From Porticoccus sp964395715 (GTDB lineage Bacteria; Pseudomonadota; Gammaproteobacteria; Pseudomonadales; Porticoccaceae), in the NCBI GenBank assembly GCA_964395715.1, contig CAYNAU010000003.1, forward strand, positions 1-64,000: DNA of 64,000 bases, given 5' to 3'. Position 1 is the stretch's first letter. Every line of letters starts with the position of its first letter. The notes below the pieces were generated by a model that did no database searches, was not told the origin of the DNA, and saw only the letters and a program-made list of their open reading frames with translations. This document shows, piece by piece, positions 26,417-35,313 of the stretch. The translations under genes were made by a program, and so were the position numbers.

Positions 26417-27421
26417 ATGACCCATATCTCTACACCACAGCTTACTGACCGCTTTGGACGGGTGGTGGATTACCTGCGTCTGTCCGTGACGGACCGCTGC
26501 GACTTTCGTTGCGTCTACTGCATGTCGGAGAAAATGGAGTTTGTTCCCCGCCAGCAACTGCTGACACTGGAGGAACTGGCTTTTCTGGGTCAGGCCTTTG
26601 TGGAGCTTGGCGTAAGCCGTATTCGTTTGACGGGTGGCGAACCACTGATCAGGCGCAATGTGACCGAGCTTATTCATAATCTCGGTCGACTGGAAGGGAT
26701 GGATGAATTGCTGTTGACCACCAACGGTTCCCAGCTCGCCGATGTGGCGGATGACCTGGTGGCTGCCGGTGTGCGACGCATCAATGTCAGCCTTGATTCG
26801 GTTGACCCGGCCCGCTTTGCACAGATCACGCGAACTGGCCAGTTGTCGAGTGTATTAACAGGTATCCGGGCTGCCCAGCAGGCCGGTATCGAGCGCATCA
26901 AAATCAATAGCGTGATCATGCGCGGTCAGAACGACGACGAGATTATTCCTCTGCTGGAGTTTGCCCTCGAGCGTGGCCTGGATATCAGCTTTATCGAGGA
27001 AATGCCGCTGGGTGATACCGGTCGTGAGGACCGCCACGGGCAACTGGTGAGCAGTGAGGAAATCCGCCGAGAGATTTCAGCGGTTTATCCTCTCGCTGCG
27101 AGTGCGGTGGTTACCCCGGGGCCATCCCGTTATTACCAGATAGCCGGCAGCGACAGGCGTATCGGGTTTATCTCACCCAACAGTCATAATTTCTGTGAAA
27201 GCTGCAATCGCGTGCGGGTCACCTGTGAGGGGCGTTTGTTGTTGTGCCTGGGCAATGAACACTCCGTCGACCTGAGGCATGTTATCCGCACTTCGCCCGG
27301 TGATATGGCGGCTCTGAAACAGGCCATCATTGACGCCATGCAAATCAAACCTGAAAGACATCATTTTTACGACGCTGATCAACCTCAGGTGGTCCGCTTT
27401 ATGAATGCTACTGGCGGTTAG
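26417..27421 (+). CDS. moaA: GTP 3',8-cyclase
   Basis: Radical SAM enzyme that starts molybdopterin synthesis. The SAM cluster is C28xxxC32xxC35 (RCDFRCVYC). RLTGGEPLIR is the SAM GGEP motif. The second cluster near the C-terminus shows CESC followed 13 residues later by Cys (CX2CX13C), the MoaA-specific substrate cluster. The last residues FMNATGG end in the double Gly that MoaA needs in catalysis. 334 residues, full length. It lies 66 bases after moeB. Confidence 0.95.
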   Translation: MTHISTPQLTDRFGRVVDYLRLSVTDRCDFRCVYCMSEKMEFVPRQQLLTLEELAFLGQAFVELGVSRIRLTGGEPLIRRNVTELIHNLGRLEGMDELLLTTNGSQLADVADDLVAAGVRRINVSLDSVDPARFAQITRTGQLSSVLTGIRAAQQAGIERIKINSVIMRGQNDDEIIPLLEFALERGLDISFIEEMPLGDTGREDRHGQLVSSEEIRREISAVYPLAASAVVTPGPSRYYQIAGSDRRIGFISPNSHNFCESCNRVRVTCEGRLLLCLGNEHSVDLRHVIRTSPGDMAALKQAIIDAMQIKPERHHFYDADQPQVVRFMNATGG

Positions 27422-27458
27422 CAGCCTGTTAGCGGAAAGCTGGCTATAGATGGCTGTG

Positions 27459-27486
27459 TTGACATATGGACTGATTGGTCCATAAT
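27459..27486 (+). promoter_or_regulatory. sigma70-type promoter with embedded TetR operator
   Basis: TTGACA (27459-27464) and CATAAT (27481-27486) are spaced 16 bases apart, a near-consensus promoter for the TetR gene at 27493. Between and over them lies a perfect inverted repeat TATGGAC-TGATTG-GTCCATA (27465-27484), which would block RNA polymerase when bound. The gene therefore looks autorepressed. Confidence 0.7.
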
Positions 27487-27492
27487 AGAGTC

Positions 27493-28080
27493 ATGAATCA
27501 GGGCCGACCTAGAGAATTTGATACTGACCGGGCACTGGAACTTGCTACCCAGCAATTCTGGAAAGTGGGCTATTCGGCAACTTCTTTGCAGGATCTGCTG
27601 AAGGCTATGCGATTATCGAAAAGTAGCCTCTATCAGGCCTTTGGCAGTAAGCAGCAACTATTCATACGCTGTCTTGATCACTACGAGCAAAGTATGGCCA
27701 GCCGACTTGAGAGTAAACTGGTTGAAAGCGATTCTGCTGTCGGATTTCTGAGAGCATTTCTGGAAGAAATTGTTGCTGAAGCAGCGGGCAGAGGTCCCAG
27801 AAAGGGCTGTCTGCTGGTCAATACCGCCAACGAATTGTCCCAGCGTGACCCCAAAATAAAAGTGGCTGTGTCAGATGGGGCTAACCACTTTATTGCTATT
27901 TTTCGTCGGGCAATAGAATTGGCTATTGAGCGTGGTGAAATGCCGGCCCCCGTATCTGTACAGAACCTGGCAAGCTTTTATTTTTCCGGCGTGGGTGGTT
28001 TGCGCACCATGGTAAAGGCCGGTGTCAGTCAGGAAGAGTTACACCCGGTTATTGATTTGATTATGGAAAAGTTTAAATAA
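27493..28080 (+). CDS. TetR-family regulator of the adjacent AhpD-like gene
   Basis: 195 residues from the ATG at 27493, directly downstream of its promoter. The HTH reads RALELATQQFWKVGYSATSL, then LSKSSLYQAFGSKQQLF as the recognition helix. The C-terminal half (RGPRKGCLLVNTANELSQRDP) is that of the TetR class often found next to carboxymuconolactone-decarboxylase or NADH-flavin genes. Both its own promoter and the next gene's upstream region carry GGAC/GTCC palindromes, so it likely represses both. The inducer is unknown; electrophiles or peroxides would fit the AhpD partner. Confidence 0.87.
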   Translation: MNQGRPREFDTDRALELATQQFWKVGYSATSLQDLLKAMRLSKSSLYQAFGSKQQLFIRCLDHYEQSMASRLESKLVESDSAVGFLRAFLEEIVAEAAGRGPRKGCLLVNTANELSQRDPKIKVAVSDGANHFIAIFRRAIELAIERGEMPAPVSVQNLASFYFSGVGGLRTMVKAGVSQEELHPVIDLIMEKFK

Positions 28081-28100
28081 ATTTTTTTCCTATTTTTTTG

Positions 28101-28132
28101 TTTATTTAAGGACCGATCGGTCCTTAAATAAA
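28101..28132. promoter_or_regulatory. 32-bp perfect palindrome, operator of AhpD-like gene
   Basis: The core is AAGGACCGATCGGTCCTT, extended by TTTATTT/AAATAA arms so that 32 bases pair perfectly. It lies 39 bases before the AhpD-like start and shares the GGAC...GTCC core with the operator in front of the TetR gene. Confidence 0.7.
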
Positions 28133-28170
28133 TATTTACTATTAAACCATGTACACAGGAGAACCTGACC

Positions 28171-28740
28171 ATGAAATCAGAATACAAAATATCCATGCCT
28201 CCCATAGAAATCAGTGGCGCACCGGAAACGGTAAAAGGGATTCTGGAGGAACAGAAAAACAATTTCGGGTTTTTGCCGAATATGTACTCGGTGATGGCCA
28301 CTGCCCCTTCATTACTCAAAATGTATTTAAATGGTTACCGGCTGTTTCGGGAGGAAGGAACATTTTCTTCCGTTGAACAGGAAGTCATATTTTTAACCAT
28401 CAGTCGAGAAAATGGCTGTGACTACTGTGTCGGCGCACACAGTATGATTGCCGATAAGATGTCGGGCGTGCCTGAAGAGGTGACAGAAGCGATTCGAAAC
28501 AATGCCCCGATCACGGACTCGAAACTACAGGTGCTGCACGATTTTGTTGTCACCATGATCAATACCCGGGGGGTACCATCTAAAAGTGATGTTGCCGCAT
28601 TTTTGACAGCCGGATACAGCGAACAGCAGGTCCTGGAAGTGATCGTGGCAATCGCTGTGAAGACATTGAGTAACTACAACAACCACTTGTTTCATACCGA
28701 GCTGGATGACGTGTTTTCTGACTACGCTTGGACAGAGTGA
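28171..28740 (+). CDS. AhpD-like / carboxymuconolactone decarboxylase family protein
   Basis: 189 residues with the AhpD redox motif SRENGCDYCVGAHSMIA: a CxxC pair followed by His three residues on, preceded by a conserved Glu. The N-terminal FGFLPNMYSVMATAPSLLKMYL is typical of peroxidase-related members (PNxY). Such proteins are peroxidase or disulfide-reductase partners with an all-helical fold. It follows the TetR gene, with a 32-bp palindrome between them, and an AGGAGA site precedes its ATG. It is likely induced by oxidants or electrophiles through that regulator. Confidence 0.87.
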   Translation: MKSEYKISMPPIEISGAPETVKGILEEQKNNFGFLPNMYSVMATAPSLLKMYLNGYRLFREEGTFSSVEQEVIFLTISRENGCDYCVGAHSMIADKMSGVPEEVTEAIRNNAPITDSKLQVLHDFVVTMINTRGVPSKSDVAAFLTAGYSEQQVLEVIVAIAVKTLSNYNNHLFHTELDDVFSDYAWTE

Positions 28741-28892
28741 TACAACTCCCCCTGGAATACTGTCCGGAGCGGATATTCACATGGGTTGCGAATATGAATG
28801 CTCAATGTTGAGAATTTGATTTATGGTGAGGATGGAGCCGGTATAATCAGGCTCCAGAATCACCGCTACAGACATTGAGCATTGAGGAACCC

Positions 28893-29429
28893 ATGTCCCA
28901 CGCCACAAAAGAATTTGTACCGTTAAATATTGCTGTCCTGACGGTGTCCGATACCCGCAGCCTGGCAGAGGACAGTTCCGGCCAGCTGTTGCAGGATCGC
29001 CTCACCGAGGCCGGTCACCGGCTCGTAGAGCGGGTAATCATCCCGGACGATATTTACCGCCTGCGCGCTGAGGTGTCCCGTTGGATCGCCGATACACAGG
29101 TCCAGGTGGTGCTGGTCACTGGTGGCACCGGATTTACCGATCGCGACTCCACCCCGGAAGCACTGTTGCCCTTATTCGATAAACAGGTGGAAGGTTTTGG
29201 CGAACTGTTTCGGCAGATTTCCTTTAACGAAATCGGCACCTCGACGGTGCAGTCCCGGGCGGTAGCCGGCATCGCTAACCATACACTGGTGTTCTGTATG
29301 CCCGGCTCCACCAATGCCTGTCGCACGGCCTGGGACAATATTGTCGGCGAGCAACTGGATTCACGTACCCGCCCCTGTAATTTTGTGCCCCATGTGACCC
29401 CTCAGGATCGTTGCGAAAGCCGCGGCTAG
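28893..29429 (+). CDS. moaB: molybdenum cofactor protein MoaB (MogA/MoaB family)
   Basis: Start at the ATG at 28893 with GAGGA upstream; 178 residues. The molybdopterin-binding fold is seen in NIAVLTVSDTRSLAEDSSG, then VVLVTGGTGFTDRDSTPEAL (GGTG and the catalytic Asp region) and FCMPGSTNACRTAWD. MoaB-type proteins adenylylate molybdopterin (MogA-like) in many bacteria, although E. coli MoaB appears dispensable. No separate mogA is present in the window, so this gene may fill that step. moeA follows within 8 bases. Confidence 0.9.
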   Translation: MSHATKEFVPLNIAVLTVSDTRSLAEDSSGQLLQDRLTEAGHRLVERVIIPDDIYRLRAEVSRWIADTQVQVVLVTGGTGFTDRDSTPEALLPLFDKQVEGFGELFRQISFNEIGTSTVQSRAVAGIANHTLVFCMPGSTNACRTAWDNIVGEQLDSRTRPCNFVPHVTPQDRCESRG

Positions 29430-29436
29430 ATTGGTG

Positions 29437-30669
29437 ATGAGCAGCTGTGACCAACAACCCGGCCTGTTGACAGTAGAACAGGCGCTACAGCGCTTACTGG
29501 AGGCGGCCAGACCCACTACGGATATTGAAACTATTCCCCTGACCGCGGCCCTGGGCCGTGTGTTGGCAGAGAACCAGCATTCCCCGGTGGATGTGCCACC
29601 GGCGGATAACAGTGCCATGGATGGTTTTGCCCTGCGCTTTTGTGACGGCACCCCGGAAGGGGAAACCACGTTGCCTATCAGTCAGCGGATCCCGGCGGGG
29701 ACCGTGCCCGAACCCCTGCAGCCAGGTTCTGCCGCTCGCATCTTTACCGGCGCGGAGGTTCCTCCGGGTGCTGATACCGTGGTGATTCAGGAGCAGTGCC
29801 AATGGGACGAATCATCCGTCTGTTTTTCCGGGGCAAAACCCCAGGCCAATATCCGTCCTCGGGGGCAGGATATTGAGAAGGGCGCCATCGTTCTGCAACA
29901 GGGCCGCCGTTTAACTCCCCAGGACCTGGGGCTGCTGGCCTCTGTAGGCATAGCTGAACTGCCGGTTTATCGCCGTCTCAGGGTAGCTGTGCTTTGCACC
30001 GGTGACGAGCTGGTTGAGCCCGGTGAAACCCTCATACCCGGCCATATCTATAATTCAAACCGTTACATGTTGCTGGGCCTGTTGCAGGCGTTGGGATTCG
30101 AGTGCGTGGATATCGGCATTGTGGCGGATGATCCCGAGGCCACCGAACAGGCCTTGCTGAAAGCCGCAGCAGAAGCTGACTGCATCCTGAGTAGCGGCGG
30201 GGTTTCCGTGGGTGAAGAAGACCACGTCAAAGCCTGTGTCGACAAACTGGGCAGCCTGGATTTGTGGCGTGTGGCCATCAAGCCGGGCAAGCCGCTGGCC
30301 TATGGCCACGTCAGGGGTATTCCTTTTATCGGCTTGCCGGGAAACCCGGTCTCCGTATTTGTCACCTTTGCAATTGCTGCACGTCCCTACCTCCTGAAAA
30401 GCCAGGGCGCCAGTGATTGTTCGCCATTAACCATCCCGGTTGTCGCCGGGTTCAGCCGTCCCAACTCCGCCAAGCGTCAGGAATACCTGAGAGCCAGTCT
30501 GGTACTGGATGATCAGGGCCGGCAACGGGCGGAGCTGGCGGGTAGCCAGAGTAGTGGGGTCTTGTCCAGCGTCTGCCGTGGCGATGGCCTGGTAGTCCAT
30601 AAGCTCGGTGAAGCCATTGCCGAAGGGGCCCCGGTGCTGTTTTTACCCTTCCCGGACTTACTCTACTAA
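29437..30669 (+). CDS. moeA: molybdopterin molybdenumtransferase
   Basis: MoeA inserts molybdate into adenylylated molybdopterin. 410 residues from the ATG at 29437. Landmarks: VDVPPADNSAMDGFALR (PxxDNSAMDG), ARIFTGAEVPPGADTVV, STGDE-like CTGDELVEPGE with a YNSN following, SSGGVSVGEEDHV and IKPGKPLAYG and GLPGNPVSVFVTF. All are canonical. It is in one transcript with moaB. The C-terminal beta-barrel (RQEYLRASLVLDDQGRQRAEL) is intact. Confidence 0.94.
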   Translation: MSSCDQQPGLLTVEQALQRLLEAARPTTDIETIPLTAALGRVLAENQHSPVDVPPADNSAMDGFALRFCDGTPEGETTLPISQRIPAGTVPEPLQPGSAARIFTGAEVPPGADTVVIQEQCQWDESSVCFSGAKPQANIRPRGQDIEKGAIVLQQGRRLTPQDLGLLASVGIAELPVYRRLRVAVLCTGDELVEPGETLIPGHIYNSNRYMLLGLLQALGFECVDIGIVADDPEATEQALLKAAAEADCILSSGGVSVGEEDHVKACVDKLGSLDLWRVAIKPGKPLAYGHVRGIPFIGLPGNPVSVFVTFAIAARPYLLKSQGASDCSPLTIPVVAGFSRPNSAKRQEYLRASLVLDDQGRQRAELAGSQSSGVLSSVCRGDGLVVHKLGEAIAEGAPVLFLPFPDLLY

Positions 30670-30786
30670 ATAAATCACACATCCTTTGATCTGGATACCT
30701 TGGTGTCCGCGCCATCAGCTTCTATGCTCAAAGAAACATGCGGCGGAATGTGCCGGGTGTGGTTGGTCTGAATAAGGAAGGGGGTT

Positions 30787-32169
30787 ATGGCCAGTCAGGT
30801 ATCGTTGGCGTTTTTCGGCGCGGCAGGCACTGTCACCGGCTCACGTTATCTACTCGACGTGGACGAGCAGAGAGTCCTGATCGACTGCGGCCTGTTTCAG
30901 GGTTACAAGCATTTGCGGGAACGCAACTGGAAACCCTTTCCCGTAGATCCTGCTACCATCGAAGCGGTATTCCTCACCCATGCCCATCTGGACCACAGCG
31001 GTTACCTTCCCCGGTTGGTGAAAGACGGCTTTGATGGGCCGGTTTACTGTACCCGTGCCACCCGGGATCTGTGTCGCATACTGTTGCTGGACTCGGCAAA
31101 GTTGCAGGAAGAAGAGGCGGAGTTTCGCAACCGGCATAACTACAGCAAGCACAAGCCCGCATTGCCGCTCTATACCCAGCACGATGCCCGCAAGGCGCTG
31201 GAGCATTTCGAGATCGTCGATTTCAGCATGCCGGAAAGCCCCCACCCCGGTATTACTACGGGTCAGATTGAGGTGGGTTTTTACCCCAATGGCCATATTC
31301 TCGGTTCCTCCTACCTGGACGTGAAAGCCGCGGGCAAGCACATCCTGTTTAGCGGAGACCTGGGTCGTGGCAATGACCTGGTGATGCGCGCCCCCGAACT
31401 GCCGCTGTACTGCGATTACCTGGTAGTGGAATCCACCTACGGCAACCGTTTGCACGACAATCGCGATATCTGGGAGGCGGTGGCTGAGATCGTTAATGAC
31501 ACCCTGTCCGGGGGCGGCTCACTGCTGATTCCATCATTTGCCGTGGGGCGTGCCCAGGCAATGCTTTATTTAATTACTGAATTGCGGCGTCGAGAAAAAA
31601 TTCCCTATGTGCCGATCTTTCTGGACAGCCCCATGGCCATCAGCGTCACGGAATTGATGCAGCGACATCACCGTTATCACCGCTTGAACAAGGCGTCCTG
31701 CCAGCAATTGTCACGGGACGTGACCTTTACCCGCGATGTTCAGGATTCCATTGCCATCAACCACGTCAATGTGCCGGCAATTATTCTGTCCGCGAGTGGT
31801 ATGGCCACCGGCGGTAGGGTGTTGCACCACCTGCAGCGGATGGTGGGGGATCACCGCAACACGGTGATGTTTGCCGGTTACCAGGCACCGGGCACCCGCG
31901 GTGCACGGCTGGTGGAGGGTGAAAAGCGAATCAAGATTTTCAACCGCTACTTTGATGTCAAGGCCCGCATTGAGAGCCTGGACTTTCTCTCCGCCCACGC
32001 CGACCGGCTGGAATTGTTGCGTTGGGTGCAGCAACTGCCAGCGGCGCCGAAACACTGTTTTGTTACCCACGGTGAAGAGAGCGCATCGGATCAGTTCCGC
32101 ATCAGCCTCTCGGAAGAATTGGGGTGGAGAGCCTCGGTACCGGATATGGGCGACAGGGTTGATCTCTGA
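30787..32169 (+). CDS. metallo-beta-lactamase/beta-CASP hydrolase (RNA-processing type)
   Basis: 460 residues beginning after a strong AAGGGGG site. FGAAGTVTGSRYLL is the typical opening. The zinc motif HAHLDH is at 65-70; further ligands lie in ILFSGDLGR and near SAHADRLELL. A beta-CASP domain (FLDSPMAISVTELMQRHH) and an RMMBL tail (FLSAHADRLELLRWVQQLP, CFVTHGEESASDQFR) complete the CPSF73/YsxN-like architecture. This family cuts RNA. Its ATG is about 120 bases after moeA; it probably forms its own unit. Confidence 0.88.
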   Translation: MASQVSLAFFGAAGTVTGSRYLLDVDEQRVLIDCGLFQGYKHLRERNWKPFPVDPATIEAVFLTHAHLDHSGYLPRLVKDGFDGPVYCTRATRDLCRILLLDSAKLQEEEAEFRNRHNYSKHKPALPLYTQHDARKALEHFEIVDFSMPESPHPGITTGQIEVGFYPNGHILGSSYLDVKAAGKHILFSGDLGRGNDLVMRAPELPLYCDYLVVESTYGNRLHDNRDIWEAVAEIVNDTLSGGGSLLIPSFAVGRAQAMLYLITELRRREKIPYVPIFLDSPMAISVTELMQRHHRYHRLNKASCQQLSRDVTFTRDVQDSIAINHVNVPAIILSASGMATGGRVLHHLQRMVGDHRNTVMFAGYQAPGTRGARLVEGEKRIKIFNRYFDVKARIESLDFLSAHADRLELLRWVQQLPAAPKHCFVTHGEESASDQFRISLSEELGWRASVPDMGDRVDL

Positions 32170-32607
32170 TCAGTCCGCCGTCTCAATCTCGAAATGGAAT
32201 TGTTTGTCGCAGTCGAGACTGTTACTGACAAAGCAGTTGGCCTCGGTTTTCTCCAGTAACTGCTGCGCCTTGCTGCGGTCGGTTTCCGATGTGATCACCA
32301 GCCGTGCGGTGGTGACAATACGGGAAAATTTCACATGGTGTTCGACCTTGTCCAGCACCCCCTCGCTGTGACAGTGGATTTCCTGCCATTCCAGTCGTCC
32401 CGCCTTGGCGATGGCTTTGAAGGTCAGGGCCAGGCAGTTGGCGACACTGGCCAGTAACATCTCTTCAGGTGTCCAGGTATCCCCCGGACCGTCAAAATTT
32501 CGAGGAGGCGCCACTTCAAGAGTGCAACCATTCTGTAAGGTGGAAACCATGTGACTGTCGGGGGTGCCGAAAGCACTGGCAGCGTAGGCGTGGGGCAGGG
32601 GTTTCAT
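32170..32607 (-). CDS. OsmC-family protein
   Basis: Starting at the ATG at 32607 (GGAG seven bases before), 145 residues. ...GGPGDTWTPEE-like text (FDGPGDTWTPEEMLLASVANCLALTF) contains the first peroxidatic Cys in a helix, and EKTEANCFVSNSL the second, both as in OsmC/Ohr proteins. These are thiol peroxidases or related hydrolases for organic hydroperoxides. The stop is one base after the stop of the convergent beta-CASP gene. It is the last of a minus-strand run after moaC, moaD and moaE. Confidence 0.87.
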   Translation of the reverse strand: MKPLPHAYAASAFGTPDSHMVSTLQNGCTLEVAPPRNFDGPGDTWTPEEMLLASVANCLALTFKAIAKAGRLEWQEIHCHSEGVLDKVEHHVKFSRIVTTARLVITSETDRSKAQQLLEKTEANCFVSNSLDCDKQFHFEIETAD

Positions 32608-32620
32608 CAGAAATCTCCGG

Positions 32621-33079
32621 TTAGTCCTGTTGCCATCGGCTGGCACGCTGCTGGTCGCTGGCTTTGGCATCCACCCAGTGTCCCCGGCCGTCACTGTGAA
32701 CCTCTTTTTTCCAGAACGGTGCCGAGGTTTTCAGAATATCCATAATGAATTCGCAGGCGCTGAACACTGCAGCCCGGTGTTCGCCGCTCACAGCCACCAG
32801 CACAATCTGGTCCCCGGGTTTCAGCTCGCCGATGCGATGCACAATGCGGATATTGGCTACCGGCCAACGTTGCAGGGCCTCTTCAGCGGTGGCCTGCAAG
32901 GATTTTTCGGTCATACCCGGGTAGTGTTCCAGTTGCAGTGAAGCCAGGGGATTATTGGTGATATCCCTTACCAGTCCGGTAAATAGGGCGATGCCGCCCA
33001 CTGTCCGGCAATCAGCCTTGAGGCGCTGGTATTCCTCGCCCACATCAAAATCTTCCCGCTGTACGGAAATGGTAATCAT
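32621..33079 (-). CDS. moaE: molybdopterin synthase catalytic subunit
   Basis: Transfers sulfur from MoaD thiocarboxylate to precursor Z. 152 residues with GGIALFTGLVRDI, LEHYPGMTEKSL, VHRIGELKPGDQIVLVAV, HRAAVFSACEFIMDILKT and the catalytic-Lys motif PFWKKEV. The start overlaps the end of moaD by 4 bases (ATGA-type), matching the 1:1 complex. Full length for MoaE. Confidence 0.95.
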   Translation of the reverse strand: MITISVQREDFDVGEEYQRLKADCRTVGGIALFTGLVRDITNNPLASLQLEHYPGMTEKSLQATAEEALQRWPVANIRIVHRIGELKPGDQIVLVAVSGEHRAAVFSACEFIMDILKTSAPFWKKEVHSDGRGHWVDAKASDQQRASRWQQD

Positions 33080-33324
33080 CCGCCGGTCACCGGGGGAAAG
33101 AGAGCCAGTTCGTCATTATCGCTGATACGGTCATTCTCAACACTCATCACCTGATTGATGGCGCAAAGAAACTGGCCGTGGCCAAGCCCCTGCTGCCAGT
33201 GTTCGCCCCGCTGCTTCAGCGTCGATACCAGATCGCTGACAGTCTGCACATGGTCTGGCAATGTCAGTACCAGTTCGCCGGTGCCCAGTTGTTCCCGCAG
33301 GCTGCCGAAAAAGAGAATCTTCAA
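33076..33324 (-). CDS. moaD: molybdopterin synthase sulfur carrier subunit
   Basis: 82 residues. I choose the TTG at 33324, which overlaps the moaC stop (TTGA) and follows GGAG; it gives (M)KILFFGSLREQLG, the normal MoaD start. A longer frame reaches into moaC and is spurious. The ubiquitin-like fold ends with ELALFPPVTGG, the Gly-Gly tail that MoeB adenylylates. An unusual start codon and tight coupling on both sides suggest controlled stoichiometry. Confidence 0.93.
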   Translation of the reverse strand: MKILFFGSLREQLGTGELVLTLPDHVQTVSDLVSTLKQRGEHWQQGLGHGQFLCAINQVMSVENDRISDNDELALFPPVTGG

Positions 33325-33809
33325 GGGGCTGCGCTCCAGTGACCGGATTTCCCACCGGCTTTTTCCAGTAGGCGCGTGGATTCGATCACCATGCCCCGGT
33401 CCACTGCCTTGCACATGTCGTAAATGGTCAGTGCGGCCACGGACGCCGCGGTGAGGGCTTCCATTTCCACGCCGGTTTTGCCGTCCAGTCCACAGCTGGC
33501 GGTGATGCGCAACTGGTTGCTGTCCGGCAGCAATTGAAATTCCACTTTGATGGATGTGAGCATCAGGGGGTGGCAGAGGGGGATGAGGTCAGAGCATTTT
33601 TTTGCGGCCTGGATACCGGCAATGCGGGCCACGGCCAGTACATCGCCCTTCTTATGGCCGCCACTGGTGATCATGCTCAGGGTTTCCGGCTGCATCCGCA
33701 CCAATGCTTCGGCGGTGGCTTCGCGGTGGGTAACGGCTTTGCCACCCACATCCACCATGTGGGCATTGCCCTGTTCATCCAGGTGGCTCAGTTTACGCAT
33801 ATTGGACAA
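33321..33809 (-). CDS. moaC: cyclic pyranopterin monophosphate synthase
   Basis: Second enzyme of molybdopterin synthesis. 162 residues: LSHLDEQGNAHMVDVGGKAVTHREATAEA, KKGDVLAVARIAGIQAAKKCSDLIPLCHPL, and GLDGKTGVEMEALTAASVAALTIYDMCKA; all conserved active-site segments are present. The start is a TTG with AAGGTG five bases upstream; an ATG three codons later is the alternative. First gene of moaC-moaD-moaE-osmC. Confidence 0.95.
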   Translation of the reverse strand: MSNMRKLSHLDEQGNAHMVDVGGKAVTHREATAEALVRMQPETLSMITSGGHKKGDVLAVARIAGIQAAKKCSDLIPLCHPLMLTSIKVEFQLLPDSNQLRITASCGLDGKTGVEMEALTAASVAALTIYDMCKAVDRGMVIESTRLLEKAGGKSGHWSAAP

Positions 33810-33910
33810 GGTGACACCTTTCAGTTGTGGTCCATCGGTTGTGGTTTCTGGGCTGTAGTTTAGTAAGTGGCAGTCTAGCTCAACTTAGTGCATAAACGTA
33901 TTGCAGGACA

Positions 33911-35203
33911 TCAATCATGCCGGCTCGGCGGCAATATCAGGATGGCCCGGAAATCATTGACGTTTGTCCGTGTCGGACCAGTGATCAGCAGGTCGCCGAG
34001 GTCTGAAAAAAACGGATAACAGTTATTGTTGTCGAGTTCGGTGGCAGCATCCCAGCCCCGGTCAATGGCTCGCTGCCAGGTGTCGGGATTCAGCACAGCC
34101 CCGGCGTTGTCGCCGGCACCATCGATGCCGTCGGTATCTGCCGCCAGGGCATAAATTCCCGGTGCCCCTTTTAAAGCATCCGCCAGTGCCAGCAGATATT
34201 CGCCGTTGCGACCGCCCTTGCCATGACCTCTGACTGTGACACTGGTTTCCCCGCCGGACAGAATCACACAGGGGGCCTGTACCGAGCCTTCCCCGCGGGA
34301 GATGGCCAGGGCCAGCGAGGCGTGCTGCTGTGCCAGTTCACGGGACTCTCCCGTCAGGTCATCGCCCAGGGACAATACTTCCAGGCCAACAGCTTTGGCG
34401 CGTACGGTGGTCGCCATCAGCGACTGGCTGGGGGCGGCGATCATTCTGAAGCGGCATTGGGCAAGGGCGGCATCGCCGGGTTTGGGGGTTTCCGAATCCG
34501 GGGACTTCAACCAGGCGGTGACGGCATCACTAACTTCGATCTTGTACTTTTCCAGAATGGCCAGCGCCTGACCGGAGGTGGTCGGGTCGGCCACCGTGGG
34601 GCCGGAGGCTATGACCGCCGGGTCATCCCCTGGCACATCGGATATCGCCAGGGTCAGCAGCTTGGCCGGTGCGCAGGCCTTTGCCAGTCGGCCGCCCTTG
34701 ATGCCGGAAAGGTGCTTGCGCACGCAGTTCATTTCGTGAATATCTGCACCGGATTTCAATAGTCCACGATTGATACTCTGCTTGTGTGACAGAGCCAGTC
34801 CGGGTGCCGGCATGGATAACAACGAAGAACCGCCACCGGAGATCAAGCAGATCACCTGATCCTCCGCTGACAGGTTGCTGACCAGCGACAAAATACGTTT
34901 CGCCGCCAGCTCACTGTTCATATCCGGCACCGGGTGACTAGCTTCAATCACTTCCAGTCGCTCCAGCGGTTCACTGTGTCCGTAGGCTGTTACCACCAGA
35001 CCTTTCAGCGGACCTTTCCAGTGTTGCTCCAGGCTGGCGGCCATGGAACAGGCGGCCTTGCCCGCACCCACGACGATCAAAGGGCGGTTGTTGGGCAGTG
35101 GCGAGGCGGGAAGAAATGGCGGTAACACCAGCGCCGGGTCGGCGGTGGCAACGGCAATTTTAAACAGGTCAATGAGCAACTGCTGCGGATCAATATCAGT
35201 CAT
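33911..35203 (-). CDS. glycerate 2-kinase (MOFRL family)
   Basis: 430 residues. The N-terminal DUF4147 domain shows VVGAGKAACSMAASLE, VIEASHPVPD and the phosphate loop ICLISGGGSSLLSMPAPGL, then LLKSGADIHEMNCVRKHLSGIKGGRL. The MOFRL domain carries ILSGGETSVTVRGHGKGGRNGEYLLALA and LAADTDGIDG. These enzymes phosphorylate D-glycerate to 2-phosphoglycerate, closing the glyoxylate/serine or tartronate-semialdehyde route. That could tie in with the GlcD-like dehydrogenase at 6.5 kb, but they are far apart. Divergent from the phosphoribosyltransferase gene. Confidence 0.9.
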   Translation of the reverse strand: MTDIDPQQLLIDLFKIAVATADPALVLPPFLPASPLPNNRPLIVVGAGKAACSMAASLEQHWKGPLKGLVVTAYGHSEPLERLEVIEASHPVPDMNSELAAKRILSLVSNLSAEDQVICLISGGGSSLLSMPAPGLALSHKQSINRGLLKSGADIHEMNCVRKHLSGIKGGRLAKACAPAKLLTLAISDVPGDDPAVIASGPTVADPTTSGQALAILEKYKIEVSDAVTAWLKSPDSETPKPGDAALAQCRFRMIAAPSQSLMATTVRAKAVGLEVLSLGDDLTGESRELAQQHASLALAISRGEGSVQAPCVILSGGETSVTVRGHGKGGRNGEYLLALADALKGAPGIYALAADTDGIDGAGDNAGAVLNPDTWQRAIDRGWDAATELDNNNCYPFFSDLGDLLITGPTRTNVNDFRAILILPPSRHD

Positions 35204-35313
35204 GATCAGGACTTACTGGTAACGACAACCTCTTTATTATGGCGGTAGCGCTGGTGCCATGCCAGCGAACGTGGATAATCAGGTTTTGCGGCAGATGTTA
35301 AAGGGGAAGTAGC

